This document shows, in pieces, positions 15,696-23,940 of a stretch of 26,611 nt of DNA; position 1 is the stretch's first letter, and every line of letters starts with the position of its first letter. Source of the stretch: JBJFGR01 sp051892875 (GTDB taxonomy: Bacteria; Pseudomonadota; Gammaproteobacteria; Enterobacterales; Succinivibrionaceae); the NCBI GenBank assembly GCA_051892875.1, contig JBJFGR010000155.1:1-26611 (forward strand). The letters run 5' to 3'. The notes under the pieces are model-generated. The model was not told the origin of the DNA and made no database searches. It was given only the letters and a program-made list of their open reading frames with translations. The position numbers were made by a program, and so were the translations under genes.

Positions 15696-17153
15696 ATGAA
15701 TAATTCAATTTTATCTTTAGAACCAAGTAAAGTTTGGGATTATTTTTATAAAATTTGTAAAATACCTCATACGTCAGGAAATGAACGAGCACTGAGTGAT
15801 TATTTAGTTTCTTTTGCAAAAGATCATAATTTAACTTATTGCCAGCAAGAGTGTGGAAATGTTTTAATAAAGAAGCCAGCAACTTTTGGATATGAACATT
15901 GTAAAACAGTGTGTTTACAGGCTCATATTGATATGGTTGGTGTTAAAAAAGAAGAGTTAGAATTTGACTTTTTAAATGATCCTATAGAAACCATAATTAC
16001 CGATGATGGGTATGTTAAAGCGATAGATACAACTTTAGGAGCTGATGATGGTATTGGTGTTGCTATGATTTTAGCGATACTTTCAGATAATAAATTGCAA
16101 CATTCAAATATTGAAGCATTATTTACAGTTTCAGAAGAAACAAGTATGAAAGGTGCTAATGCATTAACAAAAGATGATTTAAGTGCAGATATAGTTATAA
16201 ATATTGATTCAGAAGATTTAGGAGAAGTTTGTATAGGATGTGCTGGGGGTAATTCATATTCAGTTACTTATACTCCAGAAATTTCAGATGTTCCTCTAAA
16301 TTATTCATCTTTTAGAATAGAAATATCTAAGGGCACTGGTGGACACAGTGGTATAGATATTAACAAGAATAGAATAAATGCAATAAATACAATTTTAACA
16401 TTTGTTTCACTTATTATTGAAAATGGATATGAAGTGAATATCAGCTCTATTAATGGCGGTTTAGTACGAAATTCAATACCGTCTAGTGCTTCTGTAGAAC
16501 TATCATTGGAGTCTAGTTTAGTTCCTAAGGTTTTAAACTTGGTAAATGAATTAGCTAGTAGGGTAAAGAGTAAGTGTATTGAGACAGATCCTAATATTTG
16601 TATTTCTATCAATAATATAGAAAGAAAAAATATTATGTTTTCAAAAAAATCAACTTTCGAAACAATTGGTTTAAGAAGCTTAAATACAAGAGTTATTGAG
16701 TATACAGAAAATGGAGAACCATTAACATCTTGTAATTTAGGGGCTATAAAGTTTGAGAATGGAGAGTTGGTATTTGAATGTTTAGCACGTTTTGCGACGG
16801 AAAAGGGTAAAAATTTTGTTCATCAAAGATTAAATAATATTATTGAAAGCAATGGTGCTAAAATAAAGGCTTATGATTCTTATCCTTATTGGGAACCGAA
16901 TTATGAAAGTAAGGTTTTGGTTTTAGCAAGTAAAACATATAAAACACTAACAAATAAGGATATAAAGGTATCTGTTATTCATGCTGGTTTAGAATGTGGT
17001 TTGTTTAAAGTGTTAAAACCAACTTTGGATATCATATCAATTGGTCCTGATGTTTTTGGAGCTCACAGTACGAACGAATGTGTAAGAATTGAATCAGTTA
17101 CTACTTGTTATCGTTGGCTGAGATCTATGTTGCAAGAAGTTAATAAATATTAA
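15696..17153 (+). CDS. pepD: Cytosol non-specific dipeptidase (aminoacyl-histidine dipeptidase)
   Basis: The product is a cytoplasmic zinc metallopeptidase of the M20 family that splits dipeptides, including Xaa-His. I chose ATG 15696, which has GAGG 6 bases upstream, over the ATG at 15684; this gives 485 residues, equal to E. coli PepD. Metal ligands and catalytic residues are all visible: QAHIDM (His77, Asp79), LGADDGIG (Asp117), SEET (Glu147-Glu148), NIDSED (Asp171), and the C-terminal GAHSTNE histidine. The start region VWDYFYKICKIPHTSGNE and the inserted lid-domain segment GTGGHSGIDI are typical of the family. It is probably in one transcript with the small gene before it, and frsA follows 51 bases later on the same strand. 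Confidence 0.94.
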   Translation: MNNSILSLEPSKVWDYFYKICKIPHTSGNERALSDYLVSFAKDHNLTYCQQECGNVLIKKPATFGYEHCKTVCLQAHIDMVGVKKEELEFDFLNDPIETIITDDGYVKAIDTTLGADDGIGVAMILAILSDNKLQHSNIEALFTVSEETSMKGANALTKDDLSADIVINIDSEDLGEVCIGCAGGNSYSVTYTPEISDVPLNYSSFRIEISKGTGGHSGIDINKNRINAINTILTFVSLIIENGYEVNISSINGGLVRNSIPSSASVELSLESSLVPKVLNLVNELASRVKSKCIETDPNICISINNIERKNIMFSKKSTFETIGLRSLNTRVIEYTENGEPLTSCNLGAIKFENGELVFECLARFATEKGKNFVHQRLNNIIESNGAKIKAYDSYPYWEPNYESKVLVLASKTYKTLTNKDIKVSVIHAGLECGLFKVLKPTLDIISIGPDVFGAHSTNECVRIESVTTCYRWLRSMLQEVNKY

Positions 17154-17204
17154 ATAAAACTTTGTTTATAATTTTATATGTAAAGTGTTAAAGGATTTTA
17201 AATA

Positions 17205-18443
17205 ATGGAATCAGAAAATATTAGTGAAATTCTGTTTAAACCTACTGTTAATTATCCTGAAACATCTTTTATTTCTAATACATCTAAAGATTTGGTATTT
17301 TCAGAAGGTTATTCAAAACATTGGTTTCGCCATTTTTATTACAGATACTGGGCTTGGCTTGGTTTAGATATTTTGGCAATCCAGTCTGTAATTTCAAAAA
17401 TTGCCGCTACTGAAGGTGAGAGAACTAGAGTTGGTATTTTTGATACCATAAAAAATTATAAAAAGGGTAATTGGGCATATGAGTTTTCAACAGAGGCTCA
17501 TAAGCATGAAGTATTAGCTCAAGAGGCTGAAGCTAATAATGATCGAGAGAGGTCTTTTAAAGAACGTAGGCAAGCTTATTTGCTTTACAATTTAGCTGCT
17601 AATCCATATTTAAGAGGTGATGATTTAGCATCTCAAGCTTTACTTTTAAATTATAAAAATTATAAATTGGCAGCTTCGTATTTAGAAGGTAGTTTCAAAG
17701 AATACTCTATTGAAGTTAATAACAAAAAAGTATCAATGTTTTTTCATACACCTAATCCTGAGATTTTAAGTCCTTGTGTGGTGATTTTTAGTAATTATCA
17801 AAGTGTATGTACTGAGTATTTACGTTTCTATAAAGAACACTTATTTCCGAATGGTATTGCAATGCTAAGTGTTGATTTACCTGGAATTGGGTTAAGTGAA
17901 AAAATTCCATTAGAACAAAATATTTTTATTGTTCATGAAAAAGCAATTGATTTTTTAGTAAACAATATAAAGTGTGTTGATAGTACTCGTATAGGAATTT
18001 TATCACAAATGATGGGGTGTAATGCAGCAGCTCATATTTTATATAAGGATACTTCTTATATAAAATGCGCCATCATGGTTGCACCGATTCTCCACAGTTT
18101 TTTTGTAGATAAAAATTTGTTATCCCAAGCTCCATCTCTTATGCGTTCTATATTGGCAAATAAATTGGGGTTTGATGCTGATGTATGGGAAAATTCAATA
18201 CCTTTATTGCAAGTGCTTTCAGTTGAGAAATATGGATACATAGGATTAAATAAGTTAGATATTCCATTATTGATTTTAGGAGTAAAAAATACTTATTTAA
18301 GTTCTGAATATGATGTAAATCTTGCTAAGAGTTATAGTAAAAATTCCAAGCTTATTTATTTAGAAAAAAAATCAGGTTTTCAGATATTTGATGAAGCAAT
18401 AAATCAAACAGTGCAATTTTTTGTAAAGGAATTGCTTGATTAG
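17205..18443 (+). CDS. frsA: FrsA-family alpha/beta-hydrolase-like protein
   Basis: The 412 residues match E. coli FrsA (YafA, 414 residues) along the whole length: SEILFKPTVNYPETS at the start, the GNWAYEFSTEAHKHE and YLLYNLAANPYLRGDDLASQA region, then the hydrolase fold with FPNGIAMLSVDLPGIGLSEK. FrsA binds unphosphorylated glucose-specific EIIA and has been linked to the balance of fermentation and respiration. A report of pyruvate decarboxylase activity was disputed. The nucleophile-elbow position reads LSQMMGCNAA where active hydrolases have Gly-x-Ser-x-Gly. The Ser is absent there, as it is in E. coli FrsA, so esterase activity is doubtful. AAAGGA precedes the start, and a bidirectional terminator follows 12 bases after the stop codon. 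Confidence 0.88.
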   Translation: MESENISEILFKPTVNYPETSFISNTSKDLVFSEGYSKHWFRHFYYRYWAWLGLDILAIQSVISKIAATEGERTRVGIFDTIKNYKKGNWAYEFSTEAHKHEVLAQEAEANNDRERSFKERRQAYLLYNLAANPYLRGDDLASQALLLNYKNYKLAASYLEGSFKEYSIEVNNKKVSMFFHTPNPEILSPCVVIFSNYQSVCTEYLRFYKEHLFPNGIAMLSVDLPGIGLSEKIPLEQNIFIVHEKAIDFLVNNIKCVDSTRIGILSQMMGCNAAAHILYKDTSYIKCAIMVAPILHSFFVDKNLLSQAPSLMRSILANKLGFDADVWENSIPLLQVLSVEKYGYIGLNKLDIPLLILGVKNTYLSSEYDVNLAKSYSKNSKLIYLEKKSGFQIFDEAINQTVQFFVKELLD

Positions 18444-18455
18444 TTTATAGAAGTA

Positions 18456-18480
18456 AAAAGATCCGTGTTACGGATCTTTT
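18456..18480. terminator. Bidirectional terminator between convergent genes
   Basis: AAAAGATCCG (18456-18465) and CGGATCTTTT (18471-18480) form a perfect 10-bp stem with a TGTTA loop. It has A and T runs on the two sides and lies between the converging ends of frsA and the 801-residue EAL-type gene, so it can serve both. Confidence 0.8.
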
Positions 18481-18506
18481 GTATTCCTTTGATTGGAATT
18501 TTTGTT

Positions 18507-20912
18507 TTACAATATTTGAATCTTTTGAAAGTCTTTTTGCAGAGTCATATTCTTATTTTTAATAATTTCAATTAGATCATCTTCTGTTATATTATGTATA
18601 AATAATCTGCCATGCATTACATTTATTCCAACTGATTTTAATGTTTGCATTAATATAATATTATCAACACTATCAGCAATAACAGTAAAGTTTTTGTTGT
18701 TGATAATTTGCTCAATACTATTACTGATCATGTAGCGATCATATTCATTAGCAATCATTCTATTGGTATAACTTCCACTGTAGCTGATAGCTTGGATATT
18801 ATTATTCTTTAAAAATTCAATATCCATATATCCACTCCCAAAATTTCCTATAATGATGTTATATCCATTATGAGTAAGGGCTTTTATAGAACCAAGGCAA
18901 GCGGTAACATCGTTTCTCATTAGTTCTTCTGTGATTATAAAATAAATTCTTGATGGAATAATTTTATATTTAATTGTATTAATATCTAGGAAGTTTAATA
19001 TATTAGGATTTAAAAACTGATAGGAATTTAGTTTTATATAGACATCTAATTTATTGATATTAGATATTTTATTTATAACAGCTAAAGTTTGTTCTATCAT
19101 CCAATTTCCAAATTCAATATTAAGACCACTGCGGATAATATCTTCAATAAAATCATTTAATAAAAATGTTTCTTCTGCTTTTTTCCAATATAATTGAGGA
19201 AAAATACCTTTGATGGTATTTGATTTTATATCAACAATTGTGTCGAATTTTAAGAATATATCACCATTATTCTTAGCTCTGTTGATAATTTCAGCAAATG
19301 TTGTATCAGAGTAATTTGTATTGCTAAGTTCAGGAGTGTATATTATATAGTGTTGATTTTCTGTTATTGAAGCCTGTTGATATGCTAGTTCAGCTTGATT
19401 CATTATTGAATTGATACTTAAAGAACTACTTACAACACGCGTTGCACCGACTTTTATATCAAAATTATGACCATTTAAAAATTCAGTAGAAATAATATTT
19501 TTGATATTATTAAATATCGAAAATAACTTAGATAAATCGCTTACAGTAGTGGTTATTAATCCAAAAGTTGAATTTGGTAAAGAAGCTAAATAATTTTTAT
19601 CATTAATGGCATGACTTATTTTGTCAGTTATTTTTATTATTAGCTGAGGGTCAGAACTATATTCTTTAGGAATATGAATACTAAATTTTGCAAAATATAA
19701 ACATAAACTACTATTAATTTTTAATTCAGTTTGTAGTAAGCTCAATTGTTCATAAACCCAATGTTCATTTGGAATCCCAAAAGTTGCATCGTAATTATTA
19801 AAAGAATGTAGCTTTGTATTCAGACTATTTATATTAGAATTTTGAGATTCATTTGTTTTTAATGATTGTTCCAATATATTAAGCAGAATATTTGTGTCGT
19901 CTGAAGATGATAGATTTTTAGCATTTGCATATTTTTTAATCAGGTCGGCATGATTTTTAAAAAAGTCGGAAATTCTTATTATATGAAGTGCATAGTTGCA
20001 TAGTGTTATAATTATTAAAAAAATAGCACTTATAAATAGATAAAAATTTTGAATAATACCTTCATGAAGAGCTTCTAATAATGATGGATTTTTTATAAAT
20101 ATAATTTGGTAAGCTAAATTGAAAGCCCCAAATTTTAAAGGAATAAGAGTTGGAGTACCTATATCTTTATTATTAAAATAGGTGATTATATCGTTATAAT
20201 TAAATTCTTTTGGCAAAGAAGTTTTATAATATTGTAAATTGTTAAAAAATCTACTATCCTTGTTGATAAGTACTAAATTTTGCCAGTCTTTTTCACTAAG
20301 TTTTTTATTTAAATCAATTGAATGATTGTGTTCTAATATATTATCAAAAATAAGAATAAAAGGATTATGATTTAAACTTTGGATAATATTAAAAACATTA
20401 GAATTTTTTATAGCTACTACAACTCGTCCGCGAGTGTCATTAACAATTAATTCACTGCTATATAAAATAAAACAATCTGCGGTGTTACAAAATATTTTAA
20501 AATATGGTGATATGTCAGAATGTTTTATAGCCTCATTTTTAAATGAATCAATAACACTATGATTTACAGAGAAATTATAATCTGCTTTTGTAAAATGATT
20601 AAATGTGCTTCTAAGATATTGACTAGAAGAAGATACAGGAATCCATTCGATATAACTAATATAATCGGGAATCATTCTACTATTATAGAAAGAATCATGT
20701 TTATCTATGATTGTATTAATTTCTTGATAAAGATGTTTTTCAATATTTTTAAACAATAGAGTGCTATTATTATGAATAATATTATGTTGATCTTGCTGAC
20801 TTAAGTATCTATATCCATTAAAAATAAGATACATACCGAGTATTATAGAGGTTATTCCTAAAAAGCCTTTTAGAATGATAGTTCTAAAGGAAGTTAACAC
20901 CATTTTCATCAT
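18507..20912 (-). CDS. Membrane protein with degenerate GGDEF and EAL domains, 801 aa
   Basis: Likely an inner-membrane sensor or effector, not a cyclic-di-GMP enzyme. TM1 is at about 11-33, a long periplasmic domain at 34-288 contains two close cysteines (FCNTADCF, Cys142 and Cys147), and TM2 is at about 290-312. In the cytoplasm lie a barely recognisable GGDEF domain (about 372-530; no GGDEF motif) and an EAL-type domain (about 545-790). EAL residues compared with active enzymes: the Glu-Ala-Leu site reads GIFPQLYW; IKLNSYQF keeps the Asn; IITEE keeps a Glu; the Asp-Asp motif reads IGNFGSGY; the Lys strand reads AISYSG; IAEGVE reads IADSVD. With most metal ligands lost, phosphodiesterase activity is very unlikely. 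GAGGA lies 4-5 bases before the first ATG; the adjacent ATG at 20909 is equally possible. It follows the CsrD-like gene on the same strand. Confidence 0.75.
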   Translation of the reverse strand: MMKMVLTSFRTIILKGFLGITSIILGMYLIFNGYRYLSQQDQHNIIHNNSTLLFKNIEKHLYQEINTIIDKHDSFYNSRMIPDYISYIEWIPVSSSSQYLRSTFNHFTKADYNFSVNHSVIDSFKNEAIKHSDISPYFKIFCNTADCFILYSSELIVNDTRGRVVVAIKNSNVFNIIQSLNHNPFILIFDNILEHNHSIDLNKKLSEKDWQNLVLINKDSRFFNNLQYYKTSLPKEFNYNDIITYFNNKDIGTPTLIPLKFGAFNLAYQIIFIKNPSLLEALHEGIIQNFYLFISAIFLIIITLCNYALHIIRISDFFKNHADLIKKYANAKNLSSSDDTNILLNILEQSLKTNESQNSNINSLNTKLHSFNNYDATFGIPNEHWVYEQLSLLQTELKINSSLCLYFAKFSIHIPKEYSSDPQLIIKITDKISHAINDKNYLASLPNSTFGLITTTVSDLSKLFSIFNNIKNIISTEFLNGHNFDIKVGATRVVSSSLSINSIMNQAELAYQQASITENQHYIIYTPELSNTNYSDTTFAEIINRAKNNGDIFLKFDTIVDIKSNTIKGIFPQLYWKKAEETFLLNDFIEDIIRSGLNIEFGNWMIEQTLAVINKISNINKLDVYIKLNSYQFLNPNILNFLDINTIKYKIIPSRIYFIITEELMRNDVTACLGSIKALTHNGYNIIIGNFGSGYMDIEFLKNNNIQAISYSGSYTNRMIANEYDRYMISNSIEQIINNKNFTVIADSVDNIILMQTLKSVGINVMHGRLFIHNITEDDLIEIIKNKNMTLQKDFQKIQIL

Positions 20913-20943
20913 AGAATCCTCATTATACTGATATTATTTATTA

Positions 20944-20974
20944 TAAAAAAAGAAGCTAGCTTTCACTAACTTCT
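20944..20974 (-). terminator. Terminator after the CsrD-like gene
   Basis: On the minus strand AGAAGTTAG and CTAGCTTCT form a 9-bp stem (one G-U pair) with a 6-base loop, followed by seven Ts. It lies 52 bases past the CsrD-like stop codon and only 31 bases before the 801-residue gene. Confidence 0.75.
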
Positions 20975-21026
20975 CTTATTATAAACTAAGTTATCTATAA
21001 TCTATCGATAGTTTTTAGAATTATTA

Positions 21027-22916
21027 CTAAAATTGTTGTGTTGTATCAAAAACATTATTTTTAATAGCTAAATCTATTTTATTGGTTAATTCTGTTGGTT
21101 TAGCAACATAGTATCCTTGAATAGCATCTACATAAATAGTTTCTAAAAGTCTATATTGTTGTAACGTTTCAATACCTTCAGCAATTACTACACAACCTAA
21201 GCGATGAGATACATCTATAATCATGCGTAAAAATTGTTGTGTAGTTAATTCTTTTTCAAATGTTTGACATAGATTTGGATCTAATTTGATGTAGTTAGGC
21301 CTTAAAGTTCTATATAACTTGAAAGATTCTAAACCTGTACCGAAATGGCTTACGCTTGTATTTGCCCCAGCTCTTTTTATAACAGTGAATAGTCTTTCTG
21401 AACTAGTCATGTTACTTTCTAAAATACTTTCATCAATTTCGAATACCAAATTTTTTGCAATATCCGTATTTCTCAAAAGAGTTCTTTCTAACCATAATAA
21501 GAAAGAGGTGCTAATTAATGCGTTAGCTGAAAGATTAATGCCAAACATCAGATTTGGTTGTGTTTGAGAAATACTATAATATTTTGCAATTATAGAATCA
21601 ATAATCATTTGTTCTAATTTAATCAGTAAATCATGACGTTGAGCAGCGGCTAATACTGTCTCAGTTGATAATACTTCCCCCTTTTCGGTTGTAAATCTTG
21701 CGAATATTTCAGTATAAGTTTTAATTGAAATGTTTAAACTGCGAATAGGTTGGTAGAATAATTGAATAGCATGTCTTGAGATGATGCTTTCAACAGTTTT
21801 ACGCCAATGCATTTCTCCTTGTAAATAATTTTCAGTATCTTCAGTTTGTACTGCATAACCATTTATAGGCCCTGTTTGAGCTTTAGCTAAAGCTAAATCT
21901 GCACGAGTTATTGCAGATTCTTGAGTGTCTTTGCTTGAAAAAAGAGTATAACCTGTGTAACAAACACTTTCCAAGATATTTGCTTTTTGATAATGTTCAA
22001 TTTGAAGTTTTAACTCTTGTGTTATGCTGTTTATATTATCAATGGTAGCATTTTGCATTAGTATTGCAATATCAGAGCCTGATATACGGAAAGCATTAGC
22101 ACCTGGAAATCTCTTTATAGCATTTTTTACTAATTCAGCAACATTTTTAATATAGGTATCACCAGCCTGAAAACCTCTTTCACTATTAATCTGCTGAATT
22201 TCTGAAGCTCTAACAATACCTAAAATATTTGTAAAAGGACTTTTAATTTCCAAAATTTCTTCAAAAGTTTTTCTAAATATGCTTCTGTTATATAGACCAG
22301 TCATAGTATCTATAGCAGAAGAAGCTTCCAATCTTTCAATTTTTCTGATTGCTTCATTTAGATTATTGTTCATATTAGATTCAAAATCGAATAAAGCTTT
22401 TGAGATATCAGCATCAGGTACGTCTTCAAACTTTTTAGATAAAACAGCTTCCTTTAATTTTTTTAAGTATTTAAATAGTTCAATTTTTTGGAGAGTAAGA
22501 GTTGAAAATACACAGATTAAAATTGAAAAAATAGAAATTGCAATTAATTTTAAAAAATTATAAAAAGTATTAGATGATGGTAATGTGAATTCAACCTTTA
22601 TAGAATCAGTTGGTTTAATATCACCTGATAATGGAAATAATAGTGTAGTAACACTATTGTTTACATTATCATAGTTATTAATATAGTTGCCATTTTCTGT
22701 AATAATTAGTCGGTTAAGTTCAAGATTGCTAATTAGATTTGAAGAAATATTATTATTATAAGATGACCAATCTTGAGTTTTTATTATTTTTTTTGCTGTT
22801 TCAACATTTATTTCACATTCACTTCTTGTTATGTAGTATATTATACCTATATCAATGAGGCACAGTATAGTAGCTAAAAGAAAAGCCTTCTTTTTAGTTG
22901 AATTGAATTGAGTCAT
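21027..22916 (-). CDS. CsrD/MshH-like membrane protein with degenerate GGDEF-EAL
   Basis: The 629 residues are close in length and layout to CsrD (646 in E. coli), which is not a cyclic-di-GMP enzyme but promotes RNase E decay of CsrB/CsrC RNAs. TM1 is at 11-31, a short periplasmic domain at 32-120 and TM2 at about 121-141. The GGDEF-type domain starts at DTMTGLYNR (203-211), with SGSDI (279-283) in place of GGDEF; RFPGANAFRISGSDIAIL resembles the CsrD segment around its own HRSDF. MHWRKTVESIISR at 369-381 also parallels CsrD. In the EAL domain, EIF replaces EAL (403-405), Asn461, Glu493, Lys544, Glu580 and Gln600 are kept, but the Asp-Asp motif reads SHFGTG (523-528). That predicts no hydrolysis, with ligand binding still possible. 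AGGAG lies 9 bases before the ATG. LapD-type receptor is the alternative. Confidence 0.72.
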   Translation of the reverse strand: MTQFNSTKKKAFLLATILCLIDIGIIYYITRSECEINVETAKKIIKTQDWSSYNNNISSNLISNLELNRLIITENGNYINNYDNVNNSVTTLLFPLSGDIKPTDSIKVEFTLPSSNTFYNFLKLIAISIFSILICVFSTLTLQKIELFKYLKKLKEAVLSKKFEDVPDADISKALFDFESNMNNNLNEAIRKIERLEASSAIDTMTGLYNRSIFRKTFEEILEIKSPFTNILGIVRASEIQQINSERGFQAGDTYIKNVAELVKNAIKRFPGANAFRISGSDIAILMQNATIDNINSITQELKLQIEHYQKANILESVCYTGYTLFSSKDTQESAITRADLALAKAQTGPINGYAVQTEDTENYLQGEMHWRKTVESIISRHAIQLFYQPIRSLNISIKTYTEIFARFTTEKGEVLSTETVLAAAQRHDLLIKLEQMIIDSIIAKYYSISQTQPNLMFGINLSANALISTSFLLWLERTLLRNTDIAKNLVFEIDESILESNMTSSERLFTVIKRAGANTSVSHFGTGLESFKLYRTLRPNYIKLDPNLCQTFEKELTTQQFLRMIIDVSHRLGCVVIAEGIETLQQYRLLETIYVDAIQGYYVAKPTELTNKIDLAIKNNVFDTTQQF

Positions 22917-23085
22917 TATAGAAAACTCCTAGTATTTATATCCTGGTTTTATCATTTATAATAAATTGTTATTCTACCCAAAAATAACGTGACTATTTTA
23001 ACAAAAAAAATATATTCGTGCTTATGAATTTTAAAGATATAAAAAAAACGTTAAATGAAATGATGAAAAACAGAACAGTTTAAGA

Positions 23086-23161
23086 TGGCTCCTCCTGCTG
23101 GACTTGAACCAGCGACATACGGATTAACAGTCCGCCGTTCTACCGACTGAACTAAGGAGGA
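23086..23161 (-). tRNA. tRNA-Asn (anticodon GUU), copy 3 of the transcript
   Basis: 76 nt including an encoded CCA. The minus strand begins TCCTCCTTAGTTCAG, has the anticodon loop CTGTTAA (anticodon GTT), a T-loop GGTTCAAGTCC and an acceptor stem TCCTCC pairing with GGAGGA, followed by GCCA. It is nearly identical to E. coli tRNA-Asn and is the promoter-distal copy. Confidence 0.97.
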
Positions 23162-23182
23162 ATCAAAAAATAAATTGTATTA

Positions 23183-23258
23183 TGGCTCCTCCTGCTGGAC
23201 TTGAACCAGCGACATACGGATTAACAGTCCGCCGTTCTACCGACTGAACTAAGGAGGA
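23183..23258 (-). tRNA. tRNA-Asn (anticodon GUU), copy 2 of the transcript
   Basis: Identical base for base to its two neighbours, with encoded CCA. It is separated from each by the same 21-base AT-rich spacer. Confidence 0.97.
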
Positions 23259-23279
23259 ATCAAAAAATAAATTGTATTA

Positions 23280-23355
23280 TGGCTCCTCCTGCTGGACTTG
23301 AACCAGCGACATACGGATTAACAGTCCGCCGTTCTACCGACTGAACTAAGGAGGA
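23280..23355 (-). tRNA. tRNA-Asn (anticodon GUU), copy 1 of the transcript
   Basis: The promoter-proximal copy, identical to the other two, with encoded CCA. Its 5' end lies about 27 bases downstream of a consensus -10 element. Confidence 0.97.
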
Positions 23356-23382
23356 ATATTTATTGTTAATACAACGGGGTGA

Positions 23383-23411
23383 ATGATAAAGGTGATTTAA
23401 TAATAAGTCAA
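23383..23411 (-). promoter_or_regulatory. Promoter of the tRNA-Asn cluster, stringent type
   Basis: On the minus strand: -35 TTGACT (23411-23406), a 17-base spacer, -10 TATCAT (23388-23383), both 5 of 6 consensus. Right after it comes TCACCCCG, a GC-rich discriminator of the kind that makes stable-RNA promoters sensitive to ppGpp. Confidence 0.75.
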
Positions 23412-23647
23412 CATTTTTTTAAAAAAAAAGATATAAAAATGCTTAAGTTATTGAAATTTCGTAAATAGTTAAAAATTATTTTGATCAAAAATTCTAAAAT
23501 TTGAACAATAAGATTAGAGTTTACTCATTACTTTTTAGGTCGCTATGGTATAATTATAAAGATGTTCTAAGGTAGACTGATAATAGTCAACACTCAAATC
23601 ACTACTTATTAATAAGCATATTAGCAAAAGGATATATATAAAAAAAT

Positions 23648-23898
23648 AAGTTCTTGGTAAAAAAGTAAAGGTTAGAATATGAAACGAAAGTGAATAATGA
23701 ACAAATTATCTGAAATAATTTATAAATATCCAATTGTGGAAATATGATAGACAGAGATTATCACACCTCACTAAATTTTTAATACAGATAAGTAAAGATA
23801 ATAAAAGATAATAAAAGAAAATACAGAATAGGTTATGCAATTTAAGCCTATAGAGCATGGATAATTATAGGTAGGGAGAATAAAAAAGTTCTTGGTAA
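23648..23898. repeat. 13-bp direct repeat flanking the TnpB remnant
   Basis: AAGTTCTTGGTAA occurs at 23648-23660 and again at 23886-23898, 238 bp apart, with the TnpB remnant between. The repeat is exact but short, and its origin is unknown. Confidence 0.5.
23700..23782 (+). pseudogene. Remnant of an IS200/IS605-type TnpB C-terminus
   Basis: From 23703 one frame reads KLSEIIYKYP. A one-base frameshift at 23730-23732 leads into NCGNMIDRDYHTSLNF and a stop at 23780. Intact TnpB proteins end their zinc ribbon and RuvC domain with a stretch like LSxRxYxCPxCGxxIDRDxNAsxNI, so the match covers the second zinc-binding Cys pair (with Tyr for the first Cys) and the catalytic Asp of DRD. Nearby, 23835-23861 reads MQFKPIEHG, which may be part of the tail. 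No upstream domain, left or right element end, or TnpA was found. TnpB is an RNA-guided nuclease of transposons; this copy is dead. The frameshift, stops and missing body show long decay. Confidence 0.5.
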
Positions 23899-23906
23899 TT
23901 CAAGTG

Positions 23907-23940
23907 TTGAAAGGATTATATTTTTATAGATATTTATAAT
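23907..23940 (+). promoter_or_regulatory. Possible uvrB promoter
   Basis: TTGAAA at 23907-23912 is followed after 18 bases by TATTTA (23931-23936), with a perfect TATAAT overlapping at 23935-23940. No complete LexA box is present. CTG at 23957-23959 is followed by GCG, not CAG, ten bases later. Confidence 0.3.

Larger units (their letters stand above)
23086..23355. repeat. Perfect 97-bp tandem repeat of tRNA-Asn plus spacer
   Basis: Three 76-base tRNA genes are separated by two identical 21-base spacers (23162-23182 and 23259-23279, beginning ATCAAAAAATAAATTG). The period is exactly 97 bp. Identity of the unconstrained spacers shows recent tandem duplication or homogenisation. Confidence 0.95.

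Noticed and set aside
15622..15882. Minus-strand 86-codon frame across the 75-aa gene end and pepD start
   Set aside because: It is antisense to two better supported genes and reads as a Leu/Phe/Tyr-rich shadow.
21319..22563. Plus-strand frames inside the CsrD-like gene
   Set aside because: They overlap fully a gene with clear domains and have no start signals.
23797..23820. AGATAATAAA short repeats as a CRISPR or iteron array
   Set aside because: Two imperfect copies in AT-rich sequence, with no spacers of constant length. Consistent with chance.
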